A stretch of DNA of 64,000 nt from DATAUD01 sp036268455 (GTDB taxonomy: Bacteria > Verrucomicrobiota > Verrucomicrobiia > Limisphaerales > Palsa-1400): assembly GCA_036268455.1 (NCBI GenBank), contig DATAUD010000104.1:124001-188000 (forward strand). The letters run 5' to 3'. A program made the translations under genes and the position numbers. The notes under the pieces are model-generated. The model was not told where the DNA came from. It saw only the letters and a program-made list of their open reading frames with translations, and did no database searches. Below, piece after piece: positions 53,867 to 64,000 of this stretch (the stretch's first letter is position 1; each line of letters opens with the position of its first letter).

Positions 53867-56800
53867 TCAATGCGCTTCCTCGATCCCGTGATAGTAATTC
53901 TCCAGCGCCTCGCGAAATTCCGCCGGCGCTTCCTCCGTTGTGCCTCCCGCCTGTTGCACATTGCGCGAACCCGCTCCTTTTCCGGCCGCATTGCCGCTCA
54001 ACGCACGGCCTCTCCGGTCCGTCGATCCCCCGGCTTGATTCAATCCCGTCGCCGGCTTTGCCGCCATTGCCTTGGCATTCGCCGAATTGCGCATCATCTG
54101 CAATAAAAACTGCATTTCCTCATCGGCCTTGCCGTCGCTCTGGGATTGCGACTGCTGCGGATTCGGCCGTTGGGCTTGTTCGTTGATAAGATTCACAAGG
54201 TCGGAAAGCGCTTCAATCGTCCCCATCTCCGCGTCGTCCGCCGGTTTGCCAGTTTGTGGCTGGCGCAAAATTGTGGCCGCGTTTTTCATCGCGCCATTGA
54301 CCTGCGCAAATGCGGGATCAAGCTCCTTGATGGGCGTTTTCTGATGAATGCCATCCAGGGTGCCGGCGAGCTTTTCCTGTTCCTGCGAAAGCGCCACGGC
54401 GCGTTTGGGATACGTTTCCGCCCGCCCCTTGTCCTGGTCCAGGATCGCAGTTTGATCGTGCAGGTTCATTTCGCTTTCGCGCAACCGCAACAAAGCGATT
54501 AATTGCTCGGTCAAATCGTCCTTCTTCTGGCTGGACGAGCCGGACCCGGACCCCTGGCCCTTGCCATTGGACTTCGGCTCCAATTTCTCACTCCATTTCT
54601 GAAAGCGGTCCGACCATTGCCCAAGATTGTCGGAAGCCTCGATGCCAATGTTATTTCCGATCAACCCGCCCAACCGGCCCAACTCATCGACTGTATTGGA
54701 ACTTTTCATTTCCTGGCTGACTTCGCCGTAATTTGTCTTCTGGGTCCGCTCAAAGAAACGGCTGATCTCGCCTTGCAATTTTGCGGTTTCTTTTTGTTCC
54801 CCGGCTTGGTTCCGGGTCAGGTCATTCTCAAAAACTTTGTATTTTTCGGGAAGGTCTCGCGGCAGCAATCCGATAGTCTCAGGCGCGGCGCTGACGAGCG
54901 ACCCCCCGATGTCTTTTTCCTCCGTCCCCACTTTTCGCAGCCGTTGCGAAAGCGTCAGCGCCTGGAGATCGTCCATGTGCTCGTTGGCCTTGCCCTGCAT
55001 TTTTTCCAATTGCTTGAGGATGTCCTCGGCTTTCTGACTCGCATCCGCCATTTCCTTGGATTGCGGCTGCCCGCTTTGTCGCGCCGCCTGCATCGACTTC
55101 GCCGCGTCCTGCATTTTGTCTTTGGACAACTGCCGCCATTGGTCCATCGATTGGCTCCATTGCCGGATGGTTTCCTCGTTGAAAATCGGATTCTTCATCG
55201 CTTCGCGCACCGCCCGTTCGCCTTCCTTGGACAACTCATCCAAGTGCTCCGCGTTCTCCAATTGGTCCGACTTCGATTGCCCGATCCGCGCCGATTTTTG
55301 CGGCTCCGGCATCTTTTCCGCATCCTTTACTTCGGCAAGGTTGGCGACAATTTTTTCCTGGAGCCGCGTGACTTCCTCCACCTGTTCCATTACCGCTTCC
55401 AATTGTTCACGCACCATTTCCGCGTGCTGCTCCTGGCTCAACACGTGAATCCGGTAAATCGGCGTCATCGAACGTTCCCGGTCCGGGTAATAATCGCGCG
55501 CGTACGCCTGCAATTCCACTGTCGAATCCGCCGGAATCCGAAACAGCGAAGGGCTCCACAGAAAAACCTTCTGCGCGCTCGTAATGTGCGGAGAGGCGGT
55601 TTGCGTTTTGATCTCCGTCGTTGCGACGTCCGTCCGCGGCGAATCCGCCGTCATGTCCCACATCAGCCCAAAATCCCGCACCCCAAAATCGTCGCGCGCC
55701 TGCACGGGAACATGCAAGACATCGGAATCGAGCATCGCGATCTCGCGGGGCAATTCCACAATTTCCGGCGTCGGCGCTTCGTCGGCCTGTGTTCGGATGG
55801 AAACCCGGACCGGCGCGGCGTTGGACAAACCCAGCTTATCGCGCCAATTGAAATCCACCTCTTCCGCTCCGGGCGGCTCAGTCGAATCCGTGCTGAAATT
55901 CTCGCCCGCAATTTTCAACGGCGCCGGGGCGCTATCGTCCGTTTGCATCACCGCGTTCGAAAGCACCCGGCTGACCTTCCCGTTAAACGCCACCCGGCTC
56001 CCTTCGACCATTAAGAGCGCCCCATTTTGGAGCAAATTGGTTTGAGCCGGATATTTCAAATAATCCGGCAACTGAATGTTTGCGGACAACTGTTCCAATG
56101 ATGGCCTGTAAATCGGCGAGACTTTGATTTGCGCGCGCGCGTCTCCAAGTTCGATCCGCAGCGTGCCATCCTCAACTTGACCGGGAACATGCAGATGAAT
56201 CGTCTCGCCGGTCGTTTCTCCTTCCACCGGCTGCTGCATTGCCCACCGTGCAAACACTTCGCGGGGCTTCCAAAACGACCGATAATGGACCACCCCGGAA
56301 ACATCGAACCCCTCTCCACGCGCAACGATCATTTCGGGCGGAAACCCGTCCAGCCGGACAAGCGTGTAACGCGGGATTTGCGCCATCGGCGCCGCCCAGC
56401 GCAAAAACGCGTTCCAACCCGGGCGCGGTAACGCCACAAATATCACTAGAAGAACAACTGCCAGCGCCCCTGACACGCAGGCGCTTTTTCGGGCGCGCGC
56501 AGGGTTTACGCTTTCGCCAAAATCGTAACTCTTGGCCTCCTCCGCCACTTGATAAATGGCGGCGTGATAGAGCGCGGGCGAAAAATTCGCAAAGTGCCGC
56601 TCCTCATTTGCCAACTCCACAATCCCGAGCAATCGGTCTCCCAGCCGCCGGTATTTTCTTTGCACAAGATTTGCCAGCGCCTTGAGATCGCGCCTCTGCC
56701 ACACCCACCGCCGCGCCCATTCCAAGCCCGCCAAACCCGCCACAGCCAATCCGCATAGAAAGAGCGCCAGCCGAAGCCACGCCGGCGTTTCCCACAAACG

Positions 56801-56962
56801 ATCCGACACGAACATGGCCAGAAACGAAACCATCAAACCGCCGATCCCCGCGCAAATCGCGACAGTTGTCTCGACGCGCCAGAGCCGGCGCTCGACCTGG
56901 GCGAACTGCTGGCGAAGAGCGTCCGGCAGAGTCACCGATAACCTGTCATCAAAGTCAGCCAT
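53867..56962 (-). CDS. DUF4175-like large membrane protein with coiled-coil C-terminus
   Basis: 1031 residues. Two to three N-terminal membrane helices are seen (ICAGIGGLMVSFLAMFV, LRLALFLCGLAVAGLAG, ALAVVLLVIFVALP). A beta-rich periplasmic middle part follows (ANIQLPDYLKYPAQT, AQARDDFGVRDFGLMWD-like phrase), then ~500 residues of helical, Gln/Lys/Glu-rich coiled coil (MEQVEEVTRLQEKIVANLAE). DUF4175 proteins normally sit with MoxR and DUF58 genes; here these are missing and the gene is first in an operon with a cyclase-repeat protein and a paralogous pair. ATG 56962 was chosen for its fit to MADFDDRL; a longer frame reaches 57235 but overlaps the divergent gene's control region. Likely an envelope-maintenance protein. 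Confidence 0.78.
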   Translation of the reverse strand: MADFDDRLSVTLPDALRQQFAQVERRLWRVETTVAICAGIGGLMVSFLAMFVSDRLWETPAWLRLALFLCGLAVAGLAGLEWARRWVWQRRDLKALANLVQRKYRRLGDRLLGIVELANEERHFANFSPALYHAAIYQVAEEAKSYDFGESVNPARARKSACVSGALAVVLLVIFVALPRPGWNAFLRWAAPMAQIPRYTLVRLDGFPPEMIVARGEGFDVSGVVHYRSFWKPREVFARWAMQQPVEGETTGETIHLHVPGQVEDGTLRIELGDARAQIKVSPIYRPSLEQLSANIQLPDYLKYPAQTNLLQNGALLMVEGSRVAFNGKVSRVLSNAVMQTDDSAPAPLKIAGENFSTDSTEPPGAEEVDFNWRDKLGLSNAAPVRVSIRTQADEAPTPEIVELPREIAMLDSDVLHVPVQARDDFGVRDFGLMWDMTADSPRTDVATTEIKTQTASPHITSAQKVFLWSPSLFRIPADSTVELQAYARDYYPDRERSMTPIYRIHVLSQEQHAEMVREQLEAVMEQVEEVTRLQEKIVANLAEVKDAEKMPEPQKSARIGQSKSDQLENAEHLDELSKEGERAVREAMKNPIFNEETIRQWSQSMDQWRQLSKDKMQDAAKSMQAARQSGQPQSKEMADASQKAEDILKQLEKMQGKANEHMDDLQALTLSQRLRKVGTEEKDIGGSLVSAAPETIGLLPRDLPEKYKVFENDLTRNQAGEQKETAKLQGEISRFFERTQKTNYGEVSQEMKSSNTVDELGRLGGLIGNNIGIEASDNLGQWSDRFQKWSEKLEPKSNGKGQGSGSGSSSQKKDDLTEQLIALLRLRESEMNLHDQTAILDQDKGRAETYPKRAVALSQEQEKLAGTLDGIHQKTPIKELDPAFAQVNGAMKNAATILRQPQTGKPADDAEMGTIEALSDLVNLINEQAQRPNPQQSQSQSDGKADEEMQFLLQMMRNSANAKAMAAKPATGLNQAGGSTDRRGRALSGNAAGKGAGSRNVQQAGGTTEEAPAEFREALENYYHGIEEAH

Positions 56963-57056
56963 GTAAAATGCGTCCTCCCTATCATGCGTCGATACCGGGC
57001 AATCGTCAAAACTTTCAATTGAACTTTGGTCGTGCGCCGATACCCTGACTTCCAAT

Positions 57057-58634
57057 ATGCCACTCCGTCGTAGAACTTTTATAAGGCAACTGGGTCTTGG
57101 CGCGGCCGCGCTGAACCTTGCTTCAACCTTTCCCCTTGCCGTTGAGGCGGCGTCATTGAAGTCCAGCACACCCGAAGCGCAAGGCGTTTCTTCGGCGGGC
57201 ATCCTGGCGTTTCTCCAGGCCGTTGCCGATTCCAAGCACGAATTTCACGGTTTTATGATGGTCCGGCGCGGCGCGATTATTGCCGAAGGCTGGTGGCGTC
57301 CCTATCGGCCCAACGCCCGCCACATGCTTTATTCGCTGAGCAAAAGTTTCACCTCCAGCGCCGTCGGTTTCGCCGTGACGGAGGGGCTTCTGAAAATCGA
57401 CGCTCCCGTCACCTCGTTTTTTCCGGACGATGTCCCACCCACCATCAGCGACAATCTGGCCGCGTTGCGAGTCAAAGATTTGTTGACAATGTCCGTAGGC
57501 CGCGAAAAAGACTCGATGGGTATCATCACCAAGGAAGAAAACTGGGTGAAAAGCTTTTTGAGCCTGCCCATCGAGCACCAGCCGGGCACGGTTTTTCTGT
57601 ACAACAGCGGCGCAACTTACATGCTTTCCGCCATCGTCCAAAAAGTCTCCGGTAAAAGGGTGAAAGACTATCTCGCCCCGCGATTGTTCAACCCGCTGCA
57701 AATCTACAACTTGAGTTGGGAAACCTGCCCGCGCGGCATCAACACCGGCGGTTGGGGTTTGAGCGTTCAAACCGATTCCCTCGCAAAATTCGCGCAGTTC
57801 TATCTCCAAAAAGGCATGTGGAAGGGCAAGCAAATCCTGCCCCAGGCATGGATCCACGAGGCGACCACTTTCAAAATCCAGCAACCCGCGACAGGCGGCA
57901 AGGACCTGGAACAACTCAAGCAGACGAGCGATTGGCACCAGGGCTACTGCTATCAATTTTGGCGTTGCCGTCACAACGCCTTTCGCGGCGACGGCGCATT
58001 CGGCCAGTTCGCGATTGTCATGCCGGATCAGGATGCCGTCATCGCCATCAACAGTGAAACCAGCGACATGCAAGGGATATTAAATCTCGTTTGGGACAAC
58101 TTGCTGCCCGCGATGAACGACACTCCTCTTCCCGCAGACGCCGCATCACACTCGAAATTGAAACACACGCTTGCCTCGTTGGCCCTGCCGCCGACTGCGT
58201 CGCAAACCTCGCCCACCGCCGCTGGAATTTCCGGCAAAGTTTTCCAGATTGATCCCAACGAATCCGGCGTTCGCGCGGTGCGATTCGATTTCTCGCCGGC
58301 CGCCTGCAAGTTCACCTTGACAGACGCGGACAAGGAATACCCCGTCCAATGCGGCACAACAACTTGGGTGGATGGCGAAACCAATATGCCGGGAACGCCT
58401 CCCAAAATTACCGTTGGCGATTTGCGTCCCGTCAAAGTCGCCGCGCGTGGCGTTTGGCAGGACGACAACACATGGGTGATGACGTGGCGCTACTACGAAA
58501 CGCCGCACCATGACAAGGTCACGTGCCGTTTCGATGGTAACAACGTCAAAGTCGAATTCCTGAATAGCGTCTCCGAAATATCGTCCTCGCACAAAGACAG
58601 CCGTCCCGTTCTCTCCGGCCGCATTCAATCCTGA
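57057..58634 (+). CDS. Secreted (Tat) serine hydrolase of the beta-lactamase family
   Basis: 525 residues. The N-terminus RRRTFIRQLGLGAAAL is a twin-arginine signal. The beta-lactamase-like fold has the nucleophile Ser93 and Lys96 in SLSKSF (SxxK), then YNSGATYML at 182-190 in place of the usual YxN, and GDGAFGQFAIV near the third motif. A C-terminal strand-rich part (~390-520) is of unknown function. The family contains esterases, DD-peptidases and beta-lactamases, so the substrate is open. It is divergent from the DUF4175 operon across a 94-bp gap. Confidence 0.85.
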   Translation: MPLRRRTFIRQLGLGAAALNLASTFPLAVEAASLKSSTPEAQGVSSAGILAFLQAVADSKHEFHGFMMVRRGAIIAEGWWRPYRPNARHMLYSLSKSFTSSAVGFAVTEGLLKIDAPVTSFFPDDVPPTISDNLAALRVKDLLTMSVGREKDSMGIITKEENWVKSFLSLPIEHQPGTVFLYNSGATYMLSAIVQKVSGKRVKDYLAPRLFNPLQIYNLSWETCPRGINTGGWGLSVQTDSLAKFAQFYLQKGMWKGKQILPQAWIHEATTFKIQQPATGGKDLEQLKQTSDWHQGYCYQFWRCRHNAFRGDGAFGQFAIVMPDQDAVIAINSETSDMQGILNLVWDNLLPAMNDTPLPADAASHSKLKHTLASLALPPTASQTSPTAAGISGKVFQIDPNESGVRAVRFDFSPAACKFTLTDADKEYPVQCGTTTWVDGETNMPGTPPKITVGDLRPVKVAARGVWQDDNTWVMTWRYYETPHHDKVTCRFDGNNVKVEFLNSVSEISSSHKDSRPVLSGRIQS

Positions 58635-58651
58635 CTTTTGGCGCGGCATCG

Positions 58652-58672
58652 GCACTTTGCACTTTGCACTTT
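58652..58672 (+). repeat. Three tandem 7-bp units before pta
   Basis: GCACTTT three times (58652-58658, 58659-58665, 58666-58672), 27 bp upstream of the pta start. It is the only short perfect tandem seen in a control region here. Confidence 0.6.
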
Positions 58673-58699
58673 CGCCATTCGTGCTGTACTTAAATCCCC

Positions 58700-59761
58700 A
58701 TGCGATTTATCGCCAAAATTATTGAAAAGTTGCAGCGCCACCCCAAACGGGTCGTCTTTCCCGAGGGCACCGAGCCTCGTGTGCTCCAGGCCGCGCGCCA
58801 ATTTTATTCCCTGCGCCTCGGCGCTCCCATTCTTCTGGGCGACCGCACACAGATCAAACAAGCCGCCGCGGAACTCAACCTCTCACTCGAAGGCGTCCGA
58901 ATCATCAATCCCGTCGAAAGCGAGGACTTGCCGGCTTTCGTCAAACGGTTCGAGATGCTCCGCCGTTTCAAGGGCGTCGAAGAAAAGGAAGCCCGCGAAA
59001 CCATGCTCAACCCCAATTACTACGGCGCCATGATGCTCGCCATGCACCAGGTCGATGGTTTTATTTCCGGCGCAAATCAAAGTTCCGGCAGCGTCCTTCG
59101 CCCGCTTTTCCAAATCGTCAAGGTCGCCCCCGCCGCCTCCACCGCTTCCAGTTGCATGGTCATGGAAGTCGAGGACACCAGGTTCGGACACGAAGGCGTC
59201 CTGTTCATGGGCGATTGCGGCGTCATCCCGGAACCGACTGTGCCCCAATTGGCCGACATCGCCGTTTCCACCGCCCATCTCGCGCACCAACTCCTCGGCA
59301 TCCGTCCGCGCGTCGCTCTCCTTTCCTACTCCACCAAAGGCAGCGCGACTCACCCTTCCATCGGCAAAGTGCAGGCTGCCACCGCTCTGGCGCAAAAAAT
59401 CGCCCACGATACCCAACTCGACGCGGATTTCGACGGCGAACTGCAAGTCGATGCCGCCCTCGTCCCCGAAATCGCCGCCCGCAAGCTGCCCGAAAGCCAC
59501 GTCGCCGGCCGGGCCAACGTTCTCATTTTCCCCGATCTCAACTCCGGCAACATCGCCAGCAAATTGATCCAGCACGTCGCCAAAGCCCACGCATACGGCC
59601 AGATTTTGCTCGGCATGGACCGCCCCAGCGCCGATGTCTCCCGCGGCGCGAACGCCCATGATGTCCTCGGCGTTGCAGCCATCGTTAGCCTGCAATCCAT
59701 CTCCTACAAAGAACTTTACCCAACTCCCGAACCCGGACAGCGCGACCTCGAACTCAAATGA
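58700..59761 (+). CDS. pta: Phosphate acetyltransferase (Pta), catalytic domain only
   Basis: Interconverts acetyl-CoA and acetyl phosphate in acetate metabolism. At 353 residues it is the short, class-I catalytic form. KRVVFPEGTEPRVLQAA at the N-terminus, DGFISGANQSSGSVLRP and DGELQVDAALVPEIAARK are family blocks with the CoA/phosphate residues. The region missing compared with long Pta (N-terminal BioD-like and DRTGG) is encoded by the next gene, whose ATG overlaps its stop (59758-59761). No acetate kinase gene is visible in the window. Confidence 0.92.
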   Translation: MRFIAKIIEKLQRHPKRVVFPEGTEPRVLQAARQFYSLRLGAPILLGDRTQIKQAAAELNLSLEGVRIINPVESEDLPAFVKRFEMLRRFKGVEEKEARETMLNPNYYGAMMLAMHQVDGFISGANQSSGSVLRPLFQIVKVAPAASTASSCMVMEVEDTRFGHEGVLFMGDCGVIPEPTVPQLADIAVSTAHLAHQLLGIRPRVALLSYSTKGSATHPSIGKVQAATALAQKIAHDTQLDADFDGELQVDAALVPEIAARKLPESHVAGRANVLIFPDLNSGNIASKLIQHVAKAHAYGQILLGMDRPSADVSRGANAHDVLGVAAIVSLQSISYKELYPTPEPGQRDLELK

Positions 59762-60849
59762 TGCCAACCCTCAATACGACGACTCCGCGCGTTTTCATCG
59801 CGGCCACGCGACAGAATGAGGGCAAGACCACCACCTCGCTCGGCTTGCTCGCCGCATTGCAAAAATTTTATCCACGCATCGGCTACATCAAGCCAGTCGG
59901 CCAGCGCTTTGTTGAAATCGAGGAGCAAAAAATCGACGAGGACATCGTCCTCATGGACCAGGTCTATCGCCTCAATTGCCCGTTGCTCGACATGAGTCCA
60001 ATCGCCGTCGAGCCGGATTTCACCCGAAAATATTTGCTTTCCTCGAACAACGACGCGCTCGTCAAGAAGATCGTCAAGGCCTTTGACCGCGTCGCGTGGG
60101 AAAAGGATTTCGTCCTCTGCGAAGGCTCCGGCCATGCCGGCGTCGGCTCTGTTTTCGATCTCTCCAACGCCCAGGTGGCAAAAATCCTGGGCGCAAAAGT
60201 CATCATTGTCAGCCAGGGGGGCATCGGCAAACCCATTGACGAGGTTTACCTCAACCAGGCTGTTTTTGAGCGCGAGGGCGTCGAAGTCATCGGCATCATC
60301 CTCAATAAAGTGACGTCTGACAAACTCGACTACATTACCGAATTTGCTCGCAAGGGGTTCCGCCGCAAAGGCCTCGACCTTCTCGGCGTTCTGCCCCATC
60401 GCCGGATCTTGTCCAGCCCCACCATCGCCGCCATTCAGGAAGATTTGGAAGCCCGCGCATTGAACACCTGCCAGCGCGAGGGCAAATTCGTGGACAGCGT
60501 CGTTATCGGCGCAATGGGCGCCCAGAGCGCCCTGAGTCATTTCACGGCCGGCAGCCTGGTGATTACCCCCGGCGATCGCGAGGACATCATCGCAGCCGCC
60601 GCCGAGTCCGGCCGGGAGCTTTCCGGCATCATCCTCACGGAAAAACTCACGCCCACCGAAGGCGTTCTGCGCGTCATCGAGAAACTTCCGTTTCCCGTCC
60701 TCCTTTCGGAGCTGGATTGTTACGAGGTCGCCTCGCGCGTCCACAATCTCAACATCAAAACCCGCGCCGCCGACACCCAAAAAATATCGGTCATTCGCGA
60801 CCTCATCGCCGAGCACGTCGATGTCAACAAGATTCTAAAGGCCCTCTAG
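59758..60849 (+). CDS. BioD-like P-loop/DRTGG protein, the detached regulatory part of Pta
   Basis: 363 residues. The first ~200 form a dethiobiotin-synthetase-like P-loop domain (Walker A ATRQNEGKTTTS; DFVLCEGSGHAGVGSVFD; VIIVSQGGIGKPIDEV). Residues ~215-330 form a DRTGG domain (SVVIGAMGAQSALSHFTAGS, LVITPGDREDII). This is the order found at the N-terminus of the long E. coli-type Pta, where it regulates the enzyme. Because its start overlaps the pta stop, the pair probably forms one complex. The family is also found alone and its exact role in that form is unknown. Confidence 0.85.
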   Translation: MMPTLNTTTPRVFIAATRQNEGKTTTSLGLLAALQKFYPRIGYIKPVGQRFVEIEEQKIDEDIVLMDQVYRLNCPLLDMSPIAVEPDFTRKYLLSSNNDALVKKIVKAFDRVAWEKDFVLCEGSGHAGVGSVFDLSNAQVAKILGAKVIIVSQGGIGKPIDEVYLNQAVFEREGVEVIGIILNKVTSDKLDYITEFARKGFRRKGLDLLGVLPHRRILSSPTIAAIQEDLEARALNTCQREGKFVDSVVIGAMGAQSALSHFTAGSLVITPGDREDIIAAAAESGRELSGIILTEKLTPTEGVLRVIEKLPFPVLLSELDCYEVASRVHNLNIKTRAADTQKISVIRDLIAEHVDVNKILKAL

Positions 60850-60853
60850 TCCC

Positions 60854-61965
<1,112 letters not shown>

Positions 61966-61969
<4 letters not shown>

Positions 61970-62724
61970 TGAAACAATCCCTTTAACTTGTCCCCGAGCT
62001 TTTTCGCGGCGCCTTTGGCGTCGTTCAACCCTTCCGTCCCCAACTGTCCCGCGTTTTTTGCAATCTCCGTCGTGGCGGCTATCAATACCGCGTGCAAAGC
62101 CCGTTGCCCCACTTCCACTCCCGTAATCCCTTCCGGCCCCGTCCCGAGATCGGTAAGATGAATCTCAGGAATCGTTAGCGTGAGCGTGCGCCCGCCGGAA
62201 AGCTTCGTATTGACTTGCAGTTTCGCCCCCGTGATCAGCAAATCGTCAACCTGAAGCTTGCGCTCCGATTTCGCGGGGGCCAATGAGGGGGCCGTCGAAT
62301 CCGGCGCCGTGGAGGAACTGCCGATATAATCATTCAGGTTCTTCTCGATTTTCGTCAGGTTATTTTCCTTCCATCCCCCTTCCCACGTAATCACAGGCGC
62401 CTTCACCTTGATGCTCTTCAAAATTAACTTGTTCGAAAACACGCTCCGCGCCTTGACCCGCACGCTCACATCTCCCACATCAATTGAAGTCGGTGTCTTG
62501 TATCCCGGAGGATTCCCCAGCACAAAGCCCGTAAGTTCGACCCTGCAACCGACGATCCATACCCCGGCGCTTTTCAGTTTTACGTCCACCTTGGTCGCGT
62601 CTGGCCCGATCCTCTGGACGGTTTTCTTAAGAATCGCGCCGAGAGAAAATGCCACCGCCACGACCGCCACGAGGAACACCACGACCAGCGCCAGCAAGAC
62701 GCCAAGAATCCATTTCCGTTTCAT
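61966..62724 (-). CDS. AsmA-like inner-membrane/periplasmic protein
   Basis: 252 residues with one N-terminal membrane helix (ILGVLLALVVVFLVAVVAVAF). The rest is strand-rich in the AsmA style: KVDVKLKSAGVWIVGCRVEL, FVLGNPPGYKTPTSIDVGDV, and LILKSIKVKAPVITWEGG. It ends with a Lys-rich helix (GAAKKLGDKLKGLFH). AsmA-like proteins shape the outer membrane. ATG 62724 starts the membrane segment; its end overlaps the end of convergent hisC by 3 bp. Confidence 0.72.
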
Positions 62725-62768
62725 AACTTTTTCGCCCTGCACCAACCCAATGTAGCAGCGTTCGCGCC

Positions 62769-63401
62769 CTACTGCAAAACATGCCCTGGATTGCTGCACG
62801 TCGGTTTGTCGCCCACCGTGCCGATCGTGTAAACGCCCCCATCCGGGCAGGCCGGCAATTCCCCATTCGGCCCCCTGCCAAGATACGGCTGCAAATCAGA
62901 CATCGCCGGCGTATCGGTGGCCTGTTTTCTAAATTCCAGCGCCCATTGTTGTTTGGCCGCGTCAATCAGCCGCAGATTATTGATGCACGCATTCTGGTTT
63001 TGTATTTGATGCGTCTGGGCTTGCACACCCGCCTGAACGCTGGCCTGGACGTTCGCGACCGCGTCCTGTCTTGCCGCCTCTTCCGAAGCCACCTGTTGAT
63101 TCAGCGTCTCGATTTGCCGGCGCGCCTTCGTCAATTCGCCCGACTGCTGGCGCAATCGCGACACTTCATTGCGCAACTTCGCCAGGTCATGCACCTGGTC
63201 GTCGGAGAGCGAACCGGCCGAATTCGCCGCCGCCTGCTGCGCCTCCGTCAATTTCTCCTGCAACGGCCCGATGTCCGCGACCTGCTGCGTCAACCCCGCG
63301 TTCTCCCGTCGCAATTCCTGGATCGTTTGGTATTGCACCGCAACGACTCCCGCCAGCGCGGCGATAACAACAAACGCCGCCACAATCTTAATTTTGCTCA
63401 T
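62769..63401 (-). CDS. Coiled-coil protein with pseudopilin-like C-terminus
   Basis: 210 residues. One N-terminal membrane helix (KIVAAFVVIAALAGVVAV) is followed by a coiled coil (residues ~25-125) and a C-terminal block ACINNLRLIDAAKQQWALEF with YLGRGPNGELPACPDGG and CSNPGHVL. This last block is the part seen in type II pseudopilin-like proteins of the same phylum, but the prepilin cleavage site is absent. It may be a membrane-anchored relative of that family. It lies 44 bp upstream of the AsmA-like gene, same direction. Confidence 0.72.
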   Translation of the reverse strand: MSKIKIVAAFVVIAALAGVVAVQYQTIQELRRENAGLTQQVADIGPLQEKLTEAQQAAANSAGSLSDDQVHDLAKLRNEVSRLRQQSGELTKARRQIETLNQQVASEEAARQDAVANVQASVQAGVQAQTHQIQNQNACINNLRLIDAAKQQWALEFRKQATDTPAMSDLQPYLGRGPNGELPACPDGGVYTIGTVGDKPTCSNPGHVLQ

Positions 63402-63464
63402 TTCTCAACCTTGGTGGTATCAAACATTTGGTACAACTTCCCCGGCCTAAGCGCAATGCAAAAC

Positions 63465-64000
63465 CTACCGCAAATCCCCCGGCTTCACCGCTTTCCTTCC
63501 CTTTCCAAACCCAAAAAACGACGGCCTGTAATCACCCACGAAACCAACATCCGCCTTCACCGGCACCTCAATCCCAAGCGTCCAATAACAAGCATTGACC
63601 AGCATCCGTCGAAGCCCTTCATTCTCCAAATCAACCGCCGCCCCCGCGGTGGTCGTCACGATTTTTGAAACCTTCCCCGCATCACCCTTGTAATTGCGCA
63701 CCCAGAAAATCGGCATCATCGGATCATTTATAGCTCCGGCCACAGGCGGATCATCCGGGTTCATCCCAGAGAGCACTTGCCCAAAAACCAGCACTTGGGC
63801 ATCCGCCGGCAAATGCGCCACCGTATAAACATCCGAAGGCCACCACAACGGCGTCACACCTCGCAAAATGGGATGCGTAGCCATCTGGTCGTTGACAACA
63901 CCCCTCGTGCTTTCCTTCCCATGCGCGCCATGATGACTGACCCACGTTTCCCCCAGCACCTGCTGTCCAAACCCTCCCCGCGAAAGATGGCTCGACCAAT
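63465..64000 (-). CDS. ThuA-domain protein, C-terminal part only
   Basis: 178 residues are visible and the frame runs off the right edge. SHHGAHGKESTRGVVND, THPILRGV, VYTVAHLPADAQVLVFGQVL and GMNPDDPPVAGA are the conserved blocks of ThuA (trehalose-utilisation, glutamine-amidotransferase-like) proteins in Verrucomicrobia and Planctomycetes. The C-terminus includes LENEGLRRMLVNACYWTLGI, as in the family. The N-terminal part and any signal peptide lie outside the window. The enzymatic role of this family is not settled. Confidence 0.85.
   Translation of the reverse strand, partial: WSSHLSRGGFGQQVLGETWVSHHGAHGKESTRGVVNDQMATHPILRGVTPLWWPSDVYTVAHLPADAQVLVFGQVLSGMNPDDPPVAGAINDPMMPIFWVRNYKGDAGKVSKIVTTTAGAAVDLENEGLRRMLVNACYWTLGIEVPVKADVGFVGDYRPSFFGFGKGRKAVKPGDLR

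Noticed and set aside
54503..56014. 503-residue open frame on the plus strand inside the DUF4175 gene
   Set aside because: Exactly antisense to a well-supported gene; Arg/Leu/His-rich composition typical of the complement of a GC-rich gene.

Overview
The window looks like a chromosomal segment of a Verrucomicrobiota bacterium, probably Pedosphaera/Limisphaerales-like. This is inferred from protein style, not from an rRNA gene. The pointers are a pseudopilin-type N-terminus (TLIELLVVIAIIAILAAL followed by a CINN motif), many secreted LamG/Ig-like proteins, and secreted GH2/GH127 glycosidases next to a beta-propeller sensor kinase. Shine-Dalgarno sites are often weak, and genes are often coupled by 4-base ATGA overlaps.

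Layout: (1) 1-4415 holds the end of a secreted DUF2341/LamG protein and then the housekeeping run coaD, yceD (DUF177), rpmF, plsX, fabH. (2) 4463-20392 is a tRNA-Asp gene carrying an integrated element of about 15.9 kb. It is bounded by a perfect 28-bp repeat of the tRNA 3' end (4513-4540 and 20365-20392) and short shared arm-like motifs lie just inside both ends. It encodes a tyrosine integrase, an excisionase-like protein, a replication module (winged-helix-type protein, CHC2/TOPRIM/RecA-fold primase-helicase), a lone phage tail tape-measure protein with no other virion genes, a two-gene unit ending in a HicA-like protein, zinc-ribbon membrane proteins and a cluster of RNA-like hairpins. (3) 20501-20746 is a GIY-YIG gene that would sit beside the tRNA if the element excised.

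(4) 20823-47893 is a large glycan and protein degradation region. It holds a triple-repeat LamG protein, a pseudopilin-like protein, a coupled histidine kinase / response regulator / GH2 unit, and the minus-strand series GH2-LamG, GH127 and a DUF4964/5127/4965/1793 glutaminase-like protein. On the plus strand it holds a GxGYxYP protein overlapping a giant S53 (sedolisin) peptidase. Three near-identical palindromes (TGTGGC-N8-GCCACA type, spacer close to TTTTAT) lie in front of the LamG gene, the glutaminase-like gene and the divergent GH2-LamG/GxGYxYP pair. Nothing else in the window has them, so they are the best candidate for a shared operator of a local regulon.

(5) 48027-49931 is a restriction-modification pair: an intact D12-class adenine methylase converging on, and overlapping, a NotI-like endonuclease whose reading frame is broken by a -1 shift. 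(6) 50036-56962 is a four-gene envelope-associated operon: DUF4175, a squalene-cyclase-like repeat protein, and two paralogous secreted proteins. (7) 57057-64000 holds a Tat-type serine hydrolase, pta plus a separate BioD-like/DRTGG gene (the two halves of a long Pta as separate overlapping genes), hisC, an AsmA-like protein, a coiled-coil/pseudopilin-like protein, and the C-terminal part of a ThuA-domain protein.

Functions are assigned by reading translated sequence and motifs only; no database search was run.
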